From Gloeopeniophorella convolvens (Eukaryota > Basidiomycota > Agaricomycetes > Russulales), in the NCBI GenBank assembly GCA_022496205.1, contig WTXD01000050.1:62001-126000 (forward strand): a stretch of 64,000 nt of DNA. The letters run 5' to 3'. Below, in pieces: positions 36,659 through 47,295 of the stretch (position 1 is its first letter; each line of letters starts with the position of its first letter). Below the pieces are notes generated by a model, which did no database searches, was not told the DNA's origin, and saw only the letters and a program-made list of their open reading frames with translations. The translations under genes were made by a program, and so were the position numbers.

Positions 36659-36687
36659 CCTCGGGGTGCGGAGCTTGCTGGCCGAGG
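36659..36687 (-). promoter_or_regulatory. Inverted repeat CCTCGG-N17-CCGAGG upstream of NmrA copy 3
   Basis: 51-79 bp before the ATG. A TATTTAAG TATA-like box lies at 36644-36651, between the repeat and the start. Confidence 0.6.
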
Positions 36688-37590
36688 TTGCAACGCAGCC
36701 CGAGGCGTACGTTAGAGCCTCTGCAGTTCGAGACCTCCAGCTTGCCACTCACTAATTCTCCGATTCCGCATATTACAGACCATGACATATCAATCACCGC
36801 GACATATGACTTCCATTCACTTGATCGAGGCCAGCACGCAGCGGATGTCGAAATCAAGTCAAGGCATCCCAAGAGCGTTGGGTCTGAGTCACCGGGGTAG
36901 CGACTCCACACGAAGCTCGTGGGAACGCGTGGGAACGACAGGGAACGAACGGTCCTCATCAAACATGTTGCACTGCGAATCTCGTAATTCAGACCAGCCC
37001 CCGTCGTGAAAGAATAATGACATTTGCTGTATATCACGTACGGATATGAAACAACGCCCAGGGGCTCCGATCACGTTCAATCGCACCGGCTTCACGACAT
37101 AAGGCAGGGGGTCCTCTAGCATTCGGGCTGGCAGTGGATCAAACCAACTTCAACTTGAAGACGAAGACAAGCTGTATGAAACAAGCAGACGCAAATTGAT
37201 TACGTGAGTACAGGACTACATATGGTCACGTGACTGGAATTTGCACGGTCGCGCTTATAAGTCGCGCTCCGGGCCGCACGCCCCTAGTACCTCTTCTGCG
37301 TGGTTGCCACGAGCGATGCTGCACTCGCCGTCCACCTCGCGCTAACTCGCTGAGTGCATCCGAAGTAACGCATGAATTTGGATGTGCGACCGTCAGAGTA
37401 GGTCGCTTTCTTACTTACCATCTGTGGAGAACTGATACTTAGGGCCAAGTTTTACTAGATTATCTGTTACTCCCGTTGACTATCCTGCAACGCGATATAG
37501 CGCGCATTGATGAAAATCCCGGAAGTTCAAGCTTTATGTCTGAGGATCTAATGAAGCCATCCGATTCTGATTGCATTGACCTACGTTACG
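36688..37590. other. Intergenic between NmrA copies 3 and 4
   Basis: About 900 bp, AT-richer than the genes, with no supported gene. The short ORFs do not resemble known proteins. Confidence 0.55.
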
Positions 37591-38814
37591 CTACAATTCA
37601 GCACGTCGTTGTCGGTTCGGCCTGATACCGTATCCGTCTTCCGCCGCCTTCAAGTACGGCGCGGCGCCCACGGAGTCGCCTATGAGATTCTCCTCCATCC
37701 ATCTCTCGAGCGTATAGCCGTTTGGATTGACTCTGCGAATCCAATCCATGTCCCGCTTTCGCAGGTCGTCACGATACGAATTCCACCAGCCAGTGAAATT
37801 CTCCCTGAAAGTAGTAGAGCCTTCCCTTCCCTCCAACGCTACAGGGACGTCCACGTTCTCGAAATTCGTGAACCATTCGTCGAGCGTCTGGCGTTTGTAT
37901 ATGGCCTTCTGACCAGTAACCTTGATAAACGTTGCAACAAGGTTGTCCCAGCTGACTACCTCGCTAGTCACCTCGAGCTCCCTTCCGGAGGTCTCGATGC
38001 GATGACCGAAAGTATAGCGTGCAAAGTACCCAATATCAGCCAGGGCAGTCATAGGGACGTGGCCATCGCCAATTGGTGAGGCAAAGACGTAAGTCCCGTC
38101 TTCCCTTCTGTTGAAGGGAGCGAACATGCCCTGTGTTGCGGTGAGCTTGCGTTCTCCGGCGATCAAATAACCCTGAGTCCTTACATGTTTGACGGATTCC
38201 ATGTAGGGAGATGTGGTGACGATGCTCCAAGACATCTCCGAGTCACTGGCAACCGAAGGTTGGGCTCTCATCCAGTCTGCAACGCGTCCCTTGGCGTCCG
38301 AATGCGCAATCCGGTATTTTTCTTTGTATCTACCTTTCTGCAGGACGAAACTGAGATGGGTTCGTAGGATGGAGCTCAGGATTCGGCATACCTTGAACAC
38401 ATATTCGAGGCTACTCCAGATATAGTGACGCAGCGTTCCCGCCTGCTTTGCAAGCTCGAAGATGCGCATGCCTGTGTAGATTTCCCTTTCCTCGCCGATG
38501 GTGAACCCGTCCGTGTTGACCCATACTCCATACACACCCATCAGTGCAGCGGCGACCGAGGATAAGTCTTTGGTGTCACCTACAGCGAGGTTAGTCGTAT
38601 GCCTTCGTGGAGTTGGAAGTGCTCGCTGACCTTTGACAAGCTCTACGCCTTGAGCCTGCAGGTCACGGGCACGCCGGCTGTCTGGATCGCGAGTCAGCGC
38701 ACGGACCACGTACGGCGATGGTGTGCCGTCCTCTGACGCCGCAACAAGACTCTTGATGACCGCCAAACCCTGCGCACCAGTCGCGCCTATGACAAGAACA
38801 ATCTTGCGCGACAT
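37591..38814 (-). CDS. NmrA-like NAD(P)-binding protein, copy 4 (introns readable)
   Basis: Starts MSRKIVLVIGATGAQGLAVI and ends GIRPNRQRRAEL. The exons correspond to those of the other copies: DTKDLSSVAAALMGVYGVWV, KGRYKEKYRIAHSDAKGRVA, and GMFAPFNRREDGTYVFASPI. Unlike its neighbours the whole locus is one open frame of 407 codons. The three introns (about 51, 54 and 57 bp, with donors gtcagc, gtatgc, gtaagg and acceptors tag, cag, cag) are each a multiple of three without stops. The spliced form would be about 353 residues, like the family. The cysteines found in copies 1-3 around CGHCDAKG are replaced (AHSDAKG). Confidence 0.82.
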   Translation of the reverse strand: MSRKIVLVIGATGAQGLAVIKSLVAASEDGTPSPYVVRALTRDPDSRRARDLQAQGVELVKGQRALPTPRRHTTNLAVGDTKDLSSVAAALMGVYGVWVNTDGFTIGEEREIYTGMRIFELAKQAGTLRHYIWSSLEYVFKVCRILSSILRTHLSFVLQKGRYKEKYRIAHSDAKGRVADWMRAQPSVASDSEMSWSIVTTSPYMESVKHVRTQGYLIAGERKLTATQGMFAPFNRREDGTYVFASPIGDGHVPMTALADIGYFARYTFGHRIETSGRELEVTSEVVSWDNLVATFIKVTGQKAIYKRQTLDEWFTNFENVDVPVALEGREGSTTFRENFTGWWNSYRDDLRKRDMDWIRRVNPNGYTLERWMEENLIGDSVGAAPYLKAAEDGYGIRPNRQRRAEL

Positions 38815-38871
38815 ACTACAGTTTTCAGTTGACTCTCGTCATGCTCCATGGCTCTTAAATCCTGCATAGAG

Positions 38872-38901
38872 ACTCGGGCAGCGGGTCAACATACGCCGAG
38901 T
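38872..38901 (-). promoter_or_regulatory. Inverted repeat ACTCGG-N18-CCGAGT upstream of NmrA copy 4
   Basis: 58-87 bp before the ATG, with a TTTAAG box at 38854-38859. The surrounding sequence no longer aligns with copies 1-3, but the repeat and its distance are kept. Confidence 0.5.
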
Positions 38902-39434
38902 GTTTAAGACAACCGTGACTGACGTGGGAATTAGCCGCTCCTACCGCCCATGCGCCGGATGCCATTTCTCCTTATATGTCCTATACGCTGACTCTATTTT
39001 CTTGCTCTCATGACAGATCATTTCCCGGGCATACGAAACATGTACCATTCCGGCCGATTCACCAATCGTGGTTTGGGACAGCCCTCGGCTGCTGCAATCA
39101 GGGATGTGCACGAACTACGGCGCAGGATAGGTATTACGAAGTTCTCTCACCTTCTCCCAGCTCACTCGCATAATCGTCGTCCTCATCACCGGTTTGACAA
39201 AGCCTCGGGCTGCGTTCTAGGTTTGTTCATTCGTGCCATCTACATCGCCGAAGACCTTCCTAGCGTACACCATGTTCTCCTCTGACCATCACTGCAGAAC
39301 TCTCACCACCTATCTGACGTCGAATGCTCGGTCGAGAGCTACAGCCCCTCCTCTGATGGCAAGCATACAAAAACTTCGTTGTTGGATCATTTGGGTTGTT
39401 ATGAAGGCCTCATCGTATCTAGTACCAGCGGAGG
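38902..39434. other. Intergenic between NmrA copies 4 and 5
   Basis: About 530 bp with no supported gene. Confidence 0.55.
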
Positions 39435-40643
39435 CTACGCTTTCCTGGTGCGAATCAACTTCGCATCCTCTATGATCTTCAAGACGGGGTCCTTGTAGAG
39501 CACCCCGTCATACTTCTTCTCAACCATCCACTTCTCCGCCGTATACCCGTTCGGATTGATCTTCCTGATCCACTCCATATCGCGCTTGATCACGTCGTCC
39601 CGGAACGCGCTCCACCACCCGCTGAAGTTCTCCGCCCACGTCGTCGAGTCTGGTGCGCCCTCCGCGGCAACGGGCTTCTGCGCATTCTCGATGTGCGACA
39701 CCCACTCCTGCACGCTCTCGCGCCCGTGAACGGCCGGCTGCCCCGTGACGCGCACGAATGCAGCGACGAGCGCCTCCCAGCCGACCATCTCGCTCGCGAC
39801 CTCGAGGTCGCGCGCGGACGTCTCGGCGCGGTGGTCGAACGTCCACCTTGCGAAGAAGCCGAGATCCGCGAGCGCGATCATCGGCACGTGCCCGTCGCCG
39901 ATAGGCGAGTGGAAGACGAAGGTGCCGTCCGCGCGGCGCGTGGGGCCGAACATCATCTGAGGTGTGTGTCAGTGCTGTGCGTGCGTGTGCGGCGGCGGAA
40001 GGTCGGCTCACGATGTTCAGCATCTCCATGTACGGGCCCGTCGTCACGACCGACCAGGACATCTCGGTGTCGCTGACGACGGACGGCTGCGCGGTCATCC
40101 ACTCCGCGACGCGGCCCTTGGCGTCGTAGTGCTCGCAGCGATACTTCTGGTTGTACCCACCCTTCTGCTCGCCCGGACGGAATTAGCCTCTGCCCTGGGA
40201 ACGAACTGGGCGCTTGCGCACCTTCAGGTTGTAGTCGAGGTTGCTCCACACGTAGTGCCGCAGCGTGGGCGTCTGCTTCGCAAGCTCGAAGATGCGCAGC
40301 CCGGCGTAAATCTCGCGCTGCTCGCCGACCGTAAAGCCGTCGACGTTGATCCATGCGCCGTACGCGCCCTCAAGCGCCGCCTTGACGGACGCGAGGTCGC
40401 TCGTGTCACCTGTTGCGTTCGGGTCAAGACTGGGCTTCTGGGCTGCGCGCAAGGGAGCGCACCTTTGGCGAGCTCAACGCCACGCGCTTCCAGGTTGCGC
40501 GCGTGCTTGCCAGACGGGTCGCGCGTGAGGGCACGTACAGTGTAAGGCGAAGGCGTCCCATCCGTGGAGGGCGCGAGGAGGCTGTTGATAACGGCGCGGC
40601 CCTGTGCGCCCGTGGCTCCAAGTACGAGGATGAGCTTTGACAT
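39435..40643 (-). CDS. NmrA-like NAD(P)-binding protein, copy 5
   Basis: The most diverged and GC-richest member. It starts MSKLILVLGATGAQGRAVIN. Then come DTSDLASVKAALEGAYGAWI, KGGYNQKYRCEHYDAKGRVA, PYMEMLN and MMFGPTRRADGTFVFHSPIG. It ends EDAKLIRTRKA. Four exons with introns at the same places as in the other copies. The TGQPAVHGRESVQEWVSHIE segment differs strongly from the TGQKAIYKRQTVDEWFDNFE of the others, so cofactor-distal contacts may differ. The Rossmann motif is intact. Confidence 0.82.
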
Positions 40644-40707
40644 TTCTGTTTGACTTCTGACTGGCCTGCCCCTGCCATTGCTGGCACCTCTTATACGCAG
40701 GAGGGGG

Positions 40708-40731
40708 TTCGGGCATGGAACGCTGCCCGAG
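40708..40731 (-). promoter_or_regulatory. Inverted repeat TTCGG-N14-CCGAG upstream of NmrA copy 5
   Basis: 65-88 bp before the ATG, less perfect and with a shorter spacer than in copies 1-4. A TATAAGAGG box (reverse strand, about 40686-40695) lies between it and the start. Confidence 0.4.
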
Positions 40732-41164
40732 CGCCCGTCTACTTGGTAGTGTACGCGTGACACCTCCGGAAGGCTCGGAACGTTCAGCCGGAGGTGCCCG
40801 GAGCCGACGGTGCTGGCGAGGCAAGCTTGGCCGTGACTAACAGAACAATGAAGCGACCTCTGCTCGACCAATGTGTGTCCTAGGAATCCTATTTTGAAAG
40901 GGTCTGGCACGCTTCGGATTCTTGATGAGCCCAGGTAACACTGTACCACTGATTGATCGATTGTCATCAATCTGGGTGCAGTCTGCTTACAGGAGACTAA
41001 GGTAATACCGCGATAGCGTTGTCGCCGACTCCACCGGGATTCGTAACGGATAGCATGTTTTCTTTCCTCCATCGTACGACTTGCTATATACAATATGTAT
41101 GCCCTGTGGGCACGACGAATCTATCAAAGCAACACGGAGCAAACGACAATAGCATCACATCACA
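40732..41164. other. Intergenic between NmrA copy 5 and the F-box gene
   Basis: Holds the distal promoter of copy 5 and the 3' flank of the F-box gene. No gene seen. Confidence 0.55.
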
Positions 41165-42753
41165 TCACGCCAGTAAAAATCGGAAACGGGGACTTCCGTG
41201 GTTATTGATCAGGCCCAGATCGTATTTTGTGCAACCAGAGCGGGCCTGCGCATACCGCATGAACTCAGTGCGGAAAAGGCGAGAAGAGGATGAGGGCGCA
41301 CCGACAGGATCGTGCGGGTCGTGGAAGACGGTAGTCCAGCTGCCAAGAATACCGAATGACGAGCGAATGCCGCCAATCTGCACGCCCTCGCAGCTGGAGG
41401 AGGCACAATGCGCGTGCGCCGTCAGTAACCTAACGCCCAACGCGGAAGGAGATTGCAAACGAAGGCGCGTGCTTACCTCCATATCGCCTGGCCATCCTCG
41501 CCCGACACCTGCCAGGTCCGTACGGAGACATGAGTGCAAGCCAACACGGGAGCGACACGCGCACACGCACCCACTTCCAGCGTACGTGGTCGTCAGGAGT
41601 CATCTCGACACGGCCGATCAGCGTCTGCCCGTCGCGCACCCCACCCGTGAAGACGAGACGGGGCCGATGGGGCCGCTCGGGGTCGGGATCCGTGCCGATG
41701 ATGCGGAAGTGCATGGGGAGGACGCGGAATACCTCGCGGAAGCCGGGGTCCTGGAACATCGTCGTGTCGAGCGGAGCCCCCTCATTGCCCTGCCCAGCAT
41801 CAGCGCGCGCGCAATGGAAAGGTAACAACGCGTACGCACGACATGGGTGTTGAACTCTGCCCGTCGCAGGTCAGCGCGAGAATCAGCAGCCAGAAGCGAC
41901 GGGACTTACGCAGAAGCTCGCGATGGTCGATGAACGAAAACGCAACGTGCCATAGCCCCTCGACGCCCGCCCAGTCGGTCTCCGTCTTAAGGTCCAACCC
42001 GGGCGGAATGATACTCTGGCAGTACGGCATGCTGAGCGGGATGAGCGGGTACACGAACGGCTCGCCCTCGGCGAGGTCGACGAGGTGCGCCGCGACGGTG
42101 CGGTGGACTGCGTGGATGTGCACCCAGTTGACGCGCCCGCTGCCGTCGGGCAGGTATGGCCCGAACGCACTGTCGTAGCGATAGTTGCGCATGTCGTACA
42201 CGAACGCGCGCGCAGCGACCTTCGTCGCGCTCGCCGCGTCGCCGGGCGTGAGCCCGAGGTGCACACTCAGGCGCGAGCGCAGCTGCGCCTCCTCGGGGGT
42301 CTCGTCCGGCGCGCACTCGAGCAGCACGCCGTCGCGCAGCATCGCGGCGAGCCAGATGAGGTTCTCGGAGAGCGTCACATCGCTGAAGGATGGCGCAGGG
42401 GCGGCGCCGACGATGAGGCCGATGAGCGTGCGCAGGATGGTCGCGCGCTCGCCGGGCCGGCACCTGGACGGGTCGGCAAGCACGGTGCGCGCGCGCATGA
42501 TGGATTGCAGCGATCGCATCCAGTCGATGCTTTCTGGAGGGACGGGCTCGAGGCGCTGGGTGAGGGCATGGCGGGGATCGTCGAAGGGCTGGGCGAGGTA
42601 GAGGGTGCGCCAGAGGTGCGAGTCGGGCGAGTGGTACACGATATCGTTGTATCTCCGACAGGTCTGCGCGATGGCTGCGACGTCGAGAGGGTCGAGCTCG
42701 ATGAGAATTTGCTCGATGATTTCTGTGGGTACGAGGGCGAGGGTGGCGGGCAT
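41165..42753 (-). CDS. F-box protein
   Basis: Substrate-recognition subunit of an SCF-type ubiquitin ligase, by domain. It starts MPATLALVPTEIIEQILIEL. The N-terminal F-box runs on as DPLDVAAIAQTCRRYNDIVY and SPDSHLWRTLYLAQPFDDP. This ATG is preferred to an upstream in-frame one at 42852 because the F-box begins right after it. A middle region follows (GPYLPDGSGRVNWVHIHAVH, then GVEGLWHVAFSFIDHRELL). Smaller 3' exons carry PLDTTMFQDPGFREVFRVLP, RVEMTPDDHVRWKW, SGEDGQAIW and EGVQIGGIRSSFGILGSWTT. This order is common in basidiomycete F-box proteins. The 3' exon borders and the exact stop (41165-41167) are less certain. Confidence 0.75.
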
Positions 42754-43917
42754 GCCGGTAATGGTGATGGTCGAGGAGAAAAGGGCTATGAAACCTACCG
42801 CCGTCCGAAGATACGGCTTACAAAAAGGGCCGGGCAGCAGGCAGTCAGCCAACAGTCAGCCTAGAGTTGGCCAAGTTGATCGGGCTTGGTGACCTTTGGT
42901 CTAACCTGAGTGTGCGATGATGGACGATGAGTGGTCATAAGTAAGGGATTTTTGCGGCCTTATATCAACGGCCGTACTATAGGGTAGTCGCTCTGCCAGG
43001 TGCTGCCAGGTGAGGTCATGTTATACTCAGACGGAGATTCGAGGGTAATATGTAATAATCTGCCGGCAGCGGACTGAGCCGGGCGTCGCCCAAGTGGCCA
43101 ACCCCATGTCTCAGGGCGTCCCGCACCTCCATCATTGCCCGCCCGACACCCTGCACCTTTTGCACTCATTCTCCAACACCCGAGGAGTCCGCGCAGCGAC
43201 CAGCGAGACACGCCGACTCAGGCTCATCAAGATACAAGGTTCATTTCATTACGTGCTCAGGCCAGGCCGCCTCATCAACCCATTGGCAACGTTCAAACGT
43301 TCATACATCTCGGCGGCGGCGGCGGCGGCGGCGGCGACGCTCTGGTTGTGTACTTAAGGGGAGCGTGCGAAGACGCGGGGGAGGCGGTCCTGTCGTCAGA
43401 GCCTGGAGACGCATCCTAAACTCAAACCGGTGCCGCACATCCTCCACGTTCCTAGATGCGGGCCCTCGCCCATTGGCTCTTGACTATGTTCAGTGCCGCC
43501 GTCGATGGCACCAAGACAGTTAAATTCGGGAGGCCTCACCATCGCAATTATGCCAGCAGCGAGCAGTCTTCTCCCGCTCTTGCATTCTAGAGCCTTCCGG
43601 CCTCCGTGGCGCTTGTGGGTGTGAGGCCCGGCCCCGGACTTCACTGGAAACTTCCATGACTGCAGCGCGCCTGCGTTAGGTTCTCCCGCTTGACAGATTG
43701 CAGCATCAGCCCAACCATGAGGCACGCCCTCAATCATAATGGAGCGCATGTGCATTGCGGCTGAGAGCGCGGCAATTAAGTCTGCATTACATGCATTAAG
43801 CAACACGCTGCCTCCGACCTGCGGGAAAATAGACGTCATTATCGCTCAACGTTCAACGACAACGACTGCGGAGGATGCGGTGCGCACCATACTTAGTCCA
43901 GTTGGTACAACGATAGT
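42754..43917. other. Intergenic with a CGG microsatellite
   Basis: No supported gene. A minus-strand ORF of 147 codons (43396-43839) has no known domain. A pure CGG repeat lies at 43311-43336. Confidence 0.5.
43311..43336. repeat. (CGG)n microsatellite
   Basis: About eight uninterrupted CGG units followed by CGACG, in non-coding sequence. Confidence 0.9.
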
Positions 43918-45351
43918 CTACGCTCGGCTTCGTGCGGCTGCGCGCCGGTCCTTGCCTGGCCGCTGGCCCTTTGCTCCTCCCCGCCCGCGTCCACGGCCCC
44001 GCCCAGCGGACCCACCTCTCCGTGCCGAGCCGGCAAAGTCGTCCGTTGACGTGCGCGTGTTTTGCTTGTCGCGCTTGCCATGCCCACCGAACCCGAACTT
44101 CTTGTCGCGCACATGCCGCGGGACGCTGGCACCCCTGCCCCCGCGCCCGCGCTTTGCGGGGCGGTCCGCAATGGCGTCCTCGACGGCAATGTCGAATCCG
44201 TCGTCATCCGCCTGCGCGTTGTCCAGCGCGCCTTTGTGTTCTTCAGTCCGGGATTAGCGAGCATGCACGGACAACGGGAGGGCGAGGGCGAGAGACGCAC
44301 TGCGCTTGAGACCCCTGAGCCGCTCATCCATCTCCTTCTTGCCGCGTTCCCGCTCGCGCTGCTTCTCGAGCTGCACTTGTTTCCCGAATTTCTTGCCTTC
44401 GCGCTCTCGGCGCCGCGCCTCGCTCTTTTCGATGCCTGCATTCTCGTCGAGCAGTCGCTGCCGAATGCGCTCCATGTGGGCGTCTGTCTTTACCATTTCC
44501 GCGAAAAAGTCATCCGGCCGCGTGAATGGCAAGCCGTGCTTCGCCGCGAGGGCCTTGGCAGCTTTTGCACCGTGCAGCGCTTGCTTGTAGCTACGTAAGG
44601 GCGGGCAATTAGTTGCATGGGCCAAGGCGAGAGAACGAAGGGCGCACAATGCAAGCTCGCGATTCAGGTCGTCATCCACATCGACGTTAATTGTTTCGGG
44701 GAATGAGACAGAGAGGGTCTCTGTCCATGGGAGCGACGGATCAAGTTTTATCGTGTCGCGTATGCGCTCGAGCGCAACCTACCAATGAGATGAAAAAAGT
44801 CAGTCTCCAAGAATGAAGTGGAGACGCACTTTGTTGTCGATTTCAACTTTTCTTCGCGGAATCGCGTCCTCGTCGATGGAGCCAACGTCCTCATCATCGA
44901 GCGCGATATCTTCTTCGTCCTCCTCCTCACTTGCCTCTTCCCCCTCTTCCCCCTGCTCCTCACCTCCGGACCCACTCTCCGCCTCTGCAGCGTCCTCCGG
45001 ATCACTGGCGCCATCCTCCTCTTCGTCGCTGTCTTCGCCGCTTGCAGAACCAGCCAATGCGCGAAGCTGCACGCGGTCAAAGTCGTCGAGGCCGTCCTCG
45101 CCTAACGCCTTGACAAGTTTTTCTATGCCCTCCTCGTTGATACCACCGTTTTCATTATCATCGTCATCCGAGGCGCTCTCCTCGTCAGCGACCTCTTCGT
45201 TTTCGCTCGCGTCGGACGCGTGAGGTGGGGACGAAGGTGAGAGGAGCACCCGAGCCTCTTTTGATGCGCCCTTGTTCACCGCTTGCTTCGGGGACTTTGC
45301 TATCGCTTTCGATACGGATTTTGTGGGCGCCTTGGGCCCTGAGCGTGCCAT
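43918..45351 (-). CDS. EBP2: rRNA-processing protein EBP2
   Basis: Nucleolar factor needed for pre-27S rRNA processing and 60S subunit assembly. It starts MARSGPKAPTKSVSKAIAKS. A long acidic stretch follows (about residues 45-165: ASDDDDNENGG, EDSDEEEDGAS, EEASEEEDEEDIALDDED). The conserved EBP2 core contains LPWTETLSVSFP, REL-ALCALRSLALAHATN, LPFTRPDDFFAEMVKTDAHM and KKFGKQVQLEKQRERE. The basic C-terminus has HVRDKKFGFGGHGKRDKQNT and ends GKDRRAAARSRA. Introns lie near 44779-44831 and 44240-44300. It is head-to-head with the secreted-protein gene, the two ATGs being 239 bp apart. Confidence 0.92.
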
Positions 45352-45590
45352 TTTGTGTTATGTTGAAGAGAGTCGGAGGGAGGCGGCAAAAGGAAGTTGC
45401 CAAAGGCAAGTCAAAAGAGCGGGGGCGCGTCGGGGCGCTGAAGCGTGACCTCGGCCTCAGGACGGTCCCGGTCAGAGATCGCTTGCGGTGCATCAATCAC
45501 GTCCCCTCCGAGCCGCCACTCGCCATGCTCCTGCTCTCTCCTCTTTCTCTTCTACCATCACCTCCCTCTCTTGCTACCTAGACATAGACG

Positions 45591-46624
45591 ATGCGCGCTC
45601 TCGCTGTTGTCGGCGCACTTGTCGCCGTTCACAGCGTCGCCGCGCTGACCATCCGCGCCAATCCTCCGACTCAGCAGACTGTCTTATCGGGCCTGAGCTC
45701 CCCTCCGCAGTCTTCCTCCTCTAGACTCGACGATATTTGGGAGGACGTCGATACATCTGCGGGATGGGTCGACCCGCGCATCAACGGCGGCCGCTTCCTC
45801 GACGTGCGTTGCACACCTGTCACGCGCCATTGGTGTACACTGGTGCTGGTGCTGACGCGGCCTGCGTCGCCGTATGCAGTACACAGCGCCGCTCCTCGGC
45901 GAGCCGCTCAACGTAATTCTCTCGGGGCTCTCCGACCCCCTCGTTCTCACCGAGGAGGGCTTCCGCGAGTATACCAAGTGCGTCCGCCCGTCCTCGTCAC
46001 CTTCACTCCCATTCACCATGTGTCGCGCACAGGTCTATAGGATACTCAGCCGAGTGCCTCGGGCTGCACATGGGCAATATCCATAAGGCCGACCTCGGCG
46101 ACGGCAACAGCCGCACCCCCGAGCACTACCTCGCGCGCCAGGAGTACTTCCCTGTTTGGGGCACCTGTTGGGAGAGCTTTGCTGGTGGACATCACTTTCG
46201 TGCATGGCGCCAGAACGGCACCCATGGTGCGAGCGGCGCATGGTTTATTGGGTGCGCCTCTCCCTCCCTTCTACTCTGCTGTCGTGTTGATTCCGTCGGT
46301 TTGACTTCTTGTCGGGGCGGAACAGCGCGTCGAAGGAGGAGCATTCGCGCAAGCAACATAAAATCACCAAGGATGGGTATAACCTCGGCCGCGACTGGTT
46401 TGTCGAGCGCGCGCTTGCGGGCAGCCATTGGAAGCGTCGCAACATTTGGTGGCGCGCCGAGGTGGAGTGGCGCACGGGGCTCCTCGAACCCGGTAGCAAA
46501 GGTGTGTGCATGTCGCTGTTGCTGCGGTGCTGCGGGGGGCTGATGCAGGCGCATTGGGGCAGGCGTCAACCACGGCATTCCGCTGGACGGGCGCGTCGCC
46601 ATCGTCACCGTGTTCCGCGCTTAG
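45591..46624 (+). CDS. Conserved small secreted protein, unknown function
   Basis: Signal peptide MRALAVVGALVAVHSVAA with likely cleavage just after. Exon 1 continues with ILDDIWEDVDTSAGWVDPRI-like sequence ending NGGRFLD. Later exons carry PLLGEPLNVILSGLSDPLVL, EEGFREYTK, CLGLHMGNIHKADLGDGN, YFPVWGTCWESFAGGHHFRA, GAWFIG, SKEEHSRKQHKITKDGYNLG and RDWFVERA. The last exon reads GIPLDGRVAIVTVFRA. Five exons, roughly 250 residues. The pattern is, from memory, widespread in fungi as an uncharacterised secreted protein; no enzymatic motif is recognised. Confidence 0.8.
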
Positions 46625-47295
46625 GGTACTCATTCGAGTGATGCCTACTTGTTCTGGCCTCAGCACGCTGGCATCTCATCCGAAGTTTGTACCTTCATGA
46701 CATTACCACGACCCACCCACGACTTCTGTATCTGATTGACTCGTCCCGCACGGTATCAGCCTTCTGGTGGCTTATCACGCAAATGGTCTATGTATGTAAT
46801 TTAAATCATCCTCGCACGGCCCAACGTTCGCTGCTCTTGTATATATCGGCAGAGTTGTATAGGCATACCATTATCCCTTTTTGCATATAGATACTTCCCA
46901 ATGCGCGTGCACCTGTCTGTCTCTGCACTTGGTAATTTACACTAGTGAGGCTGGTGATCAACACTGTACTTGTTCGGCGCGGCAACTGCCGGGCGTATCG
47001 GCGTGCACTGAAATTGGAGAAAGGTGACGTCATCTCTGCGACTTGAACTTACCACGTCCCCTGAGCATGCTTGGTACTCCCCTTTCAACCCACTTGACTC
47101 CGAGGCTTCCCAGTCACGCTCTCACAGTAGTCGCTTCTCAGTGGCTTACATCGATGGGTAAGCCGGGTCGTTTTGGGTTTTGTCAGACGTGTGGTCAGGT
47201 CATGAGTGCGTTGACCAAGATCTCCAGGAACACTTCGCATGCTGCAGGCTATATAGCAGGCTTCTCACCACCACCTCACGGAACCGACCTCATCC
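46625..47295. other. Intergenic with the MDR gene promoter
   Basis: No gene. A CTATATAG box at 47249-47256 lies about 40 bp before the ATG at 47296 and may be the TATA box of the downstream oxidoreductase gene. Confidence 0.5.

Noticed and set aside
43311..43336. CGG repeat as a coding poly-Ala/Gly tract
   Set aside because: The frames across it have no other coding character; treated as a microsatellite.
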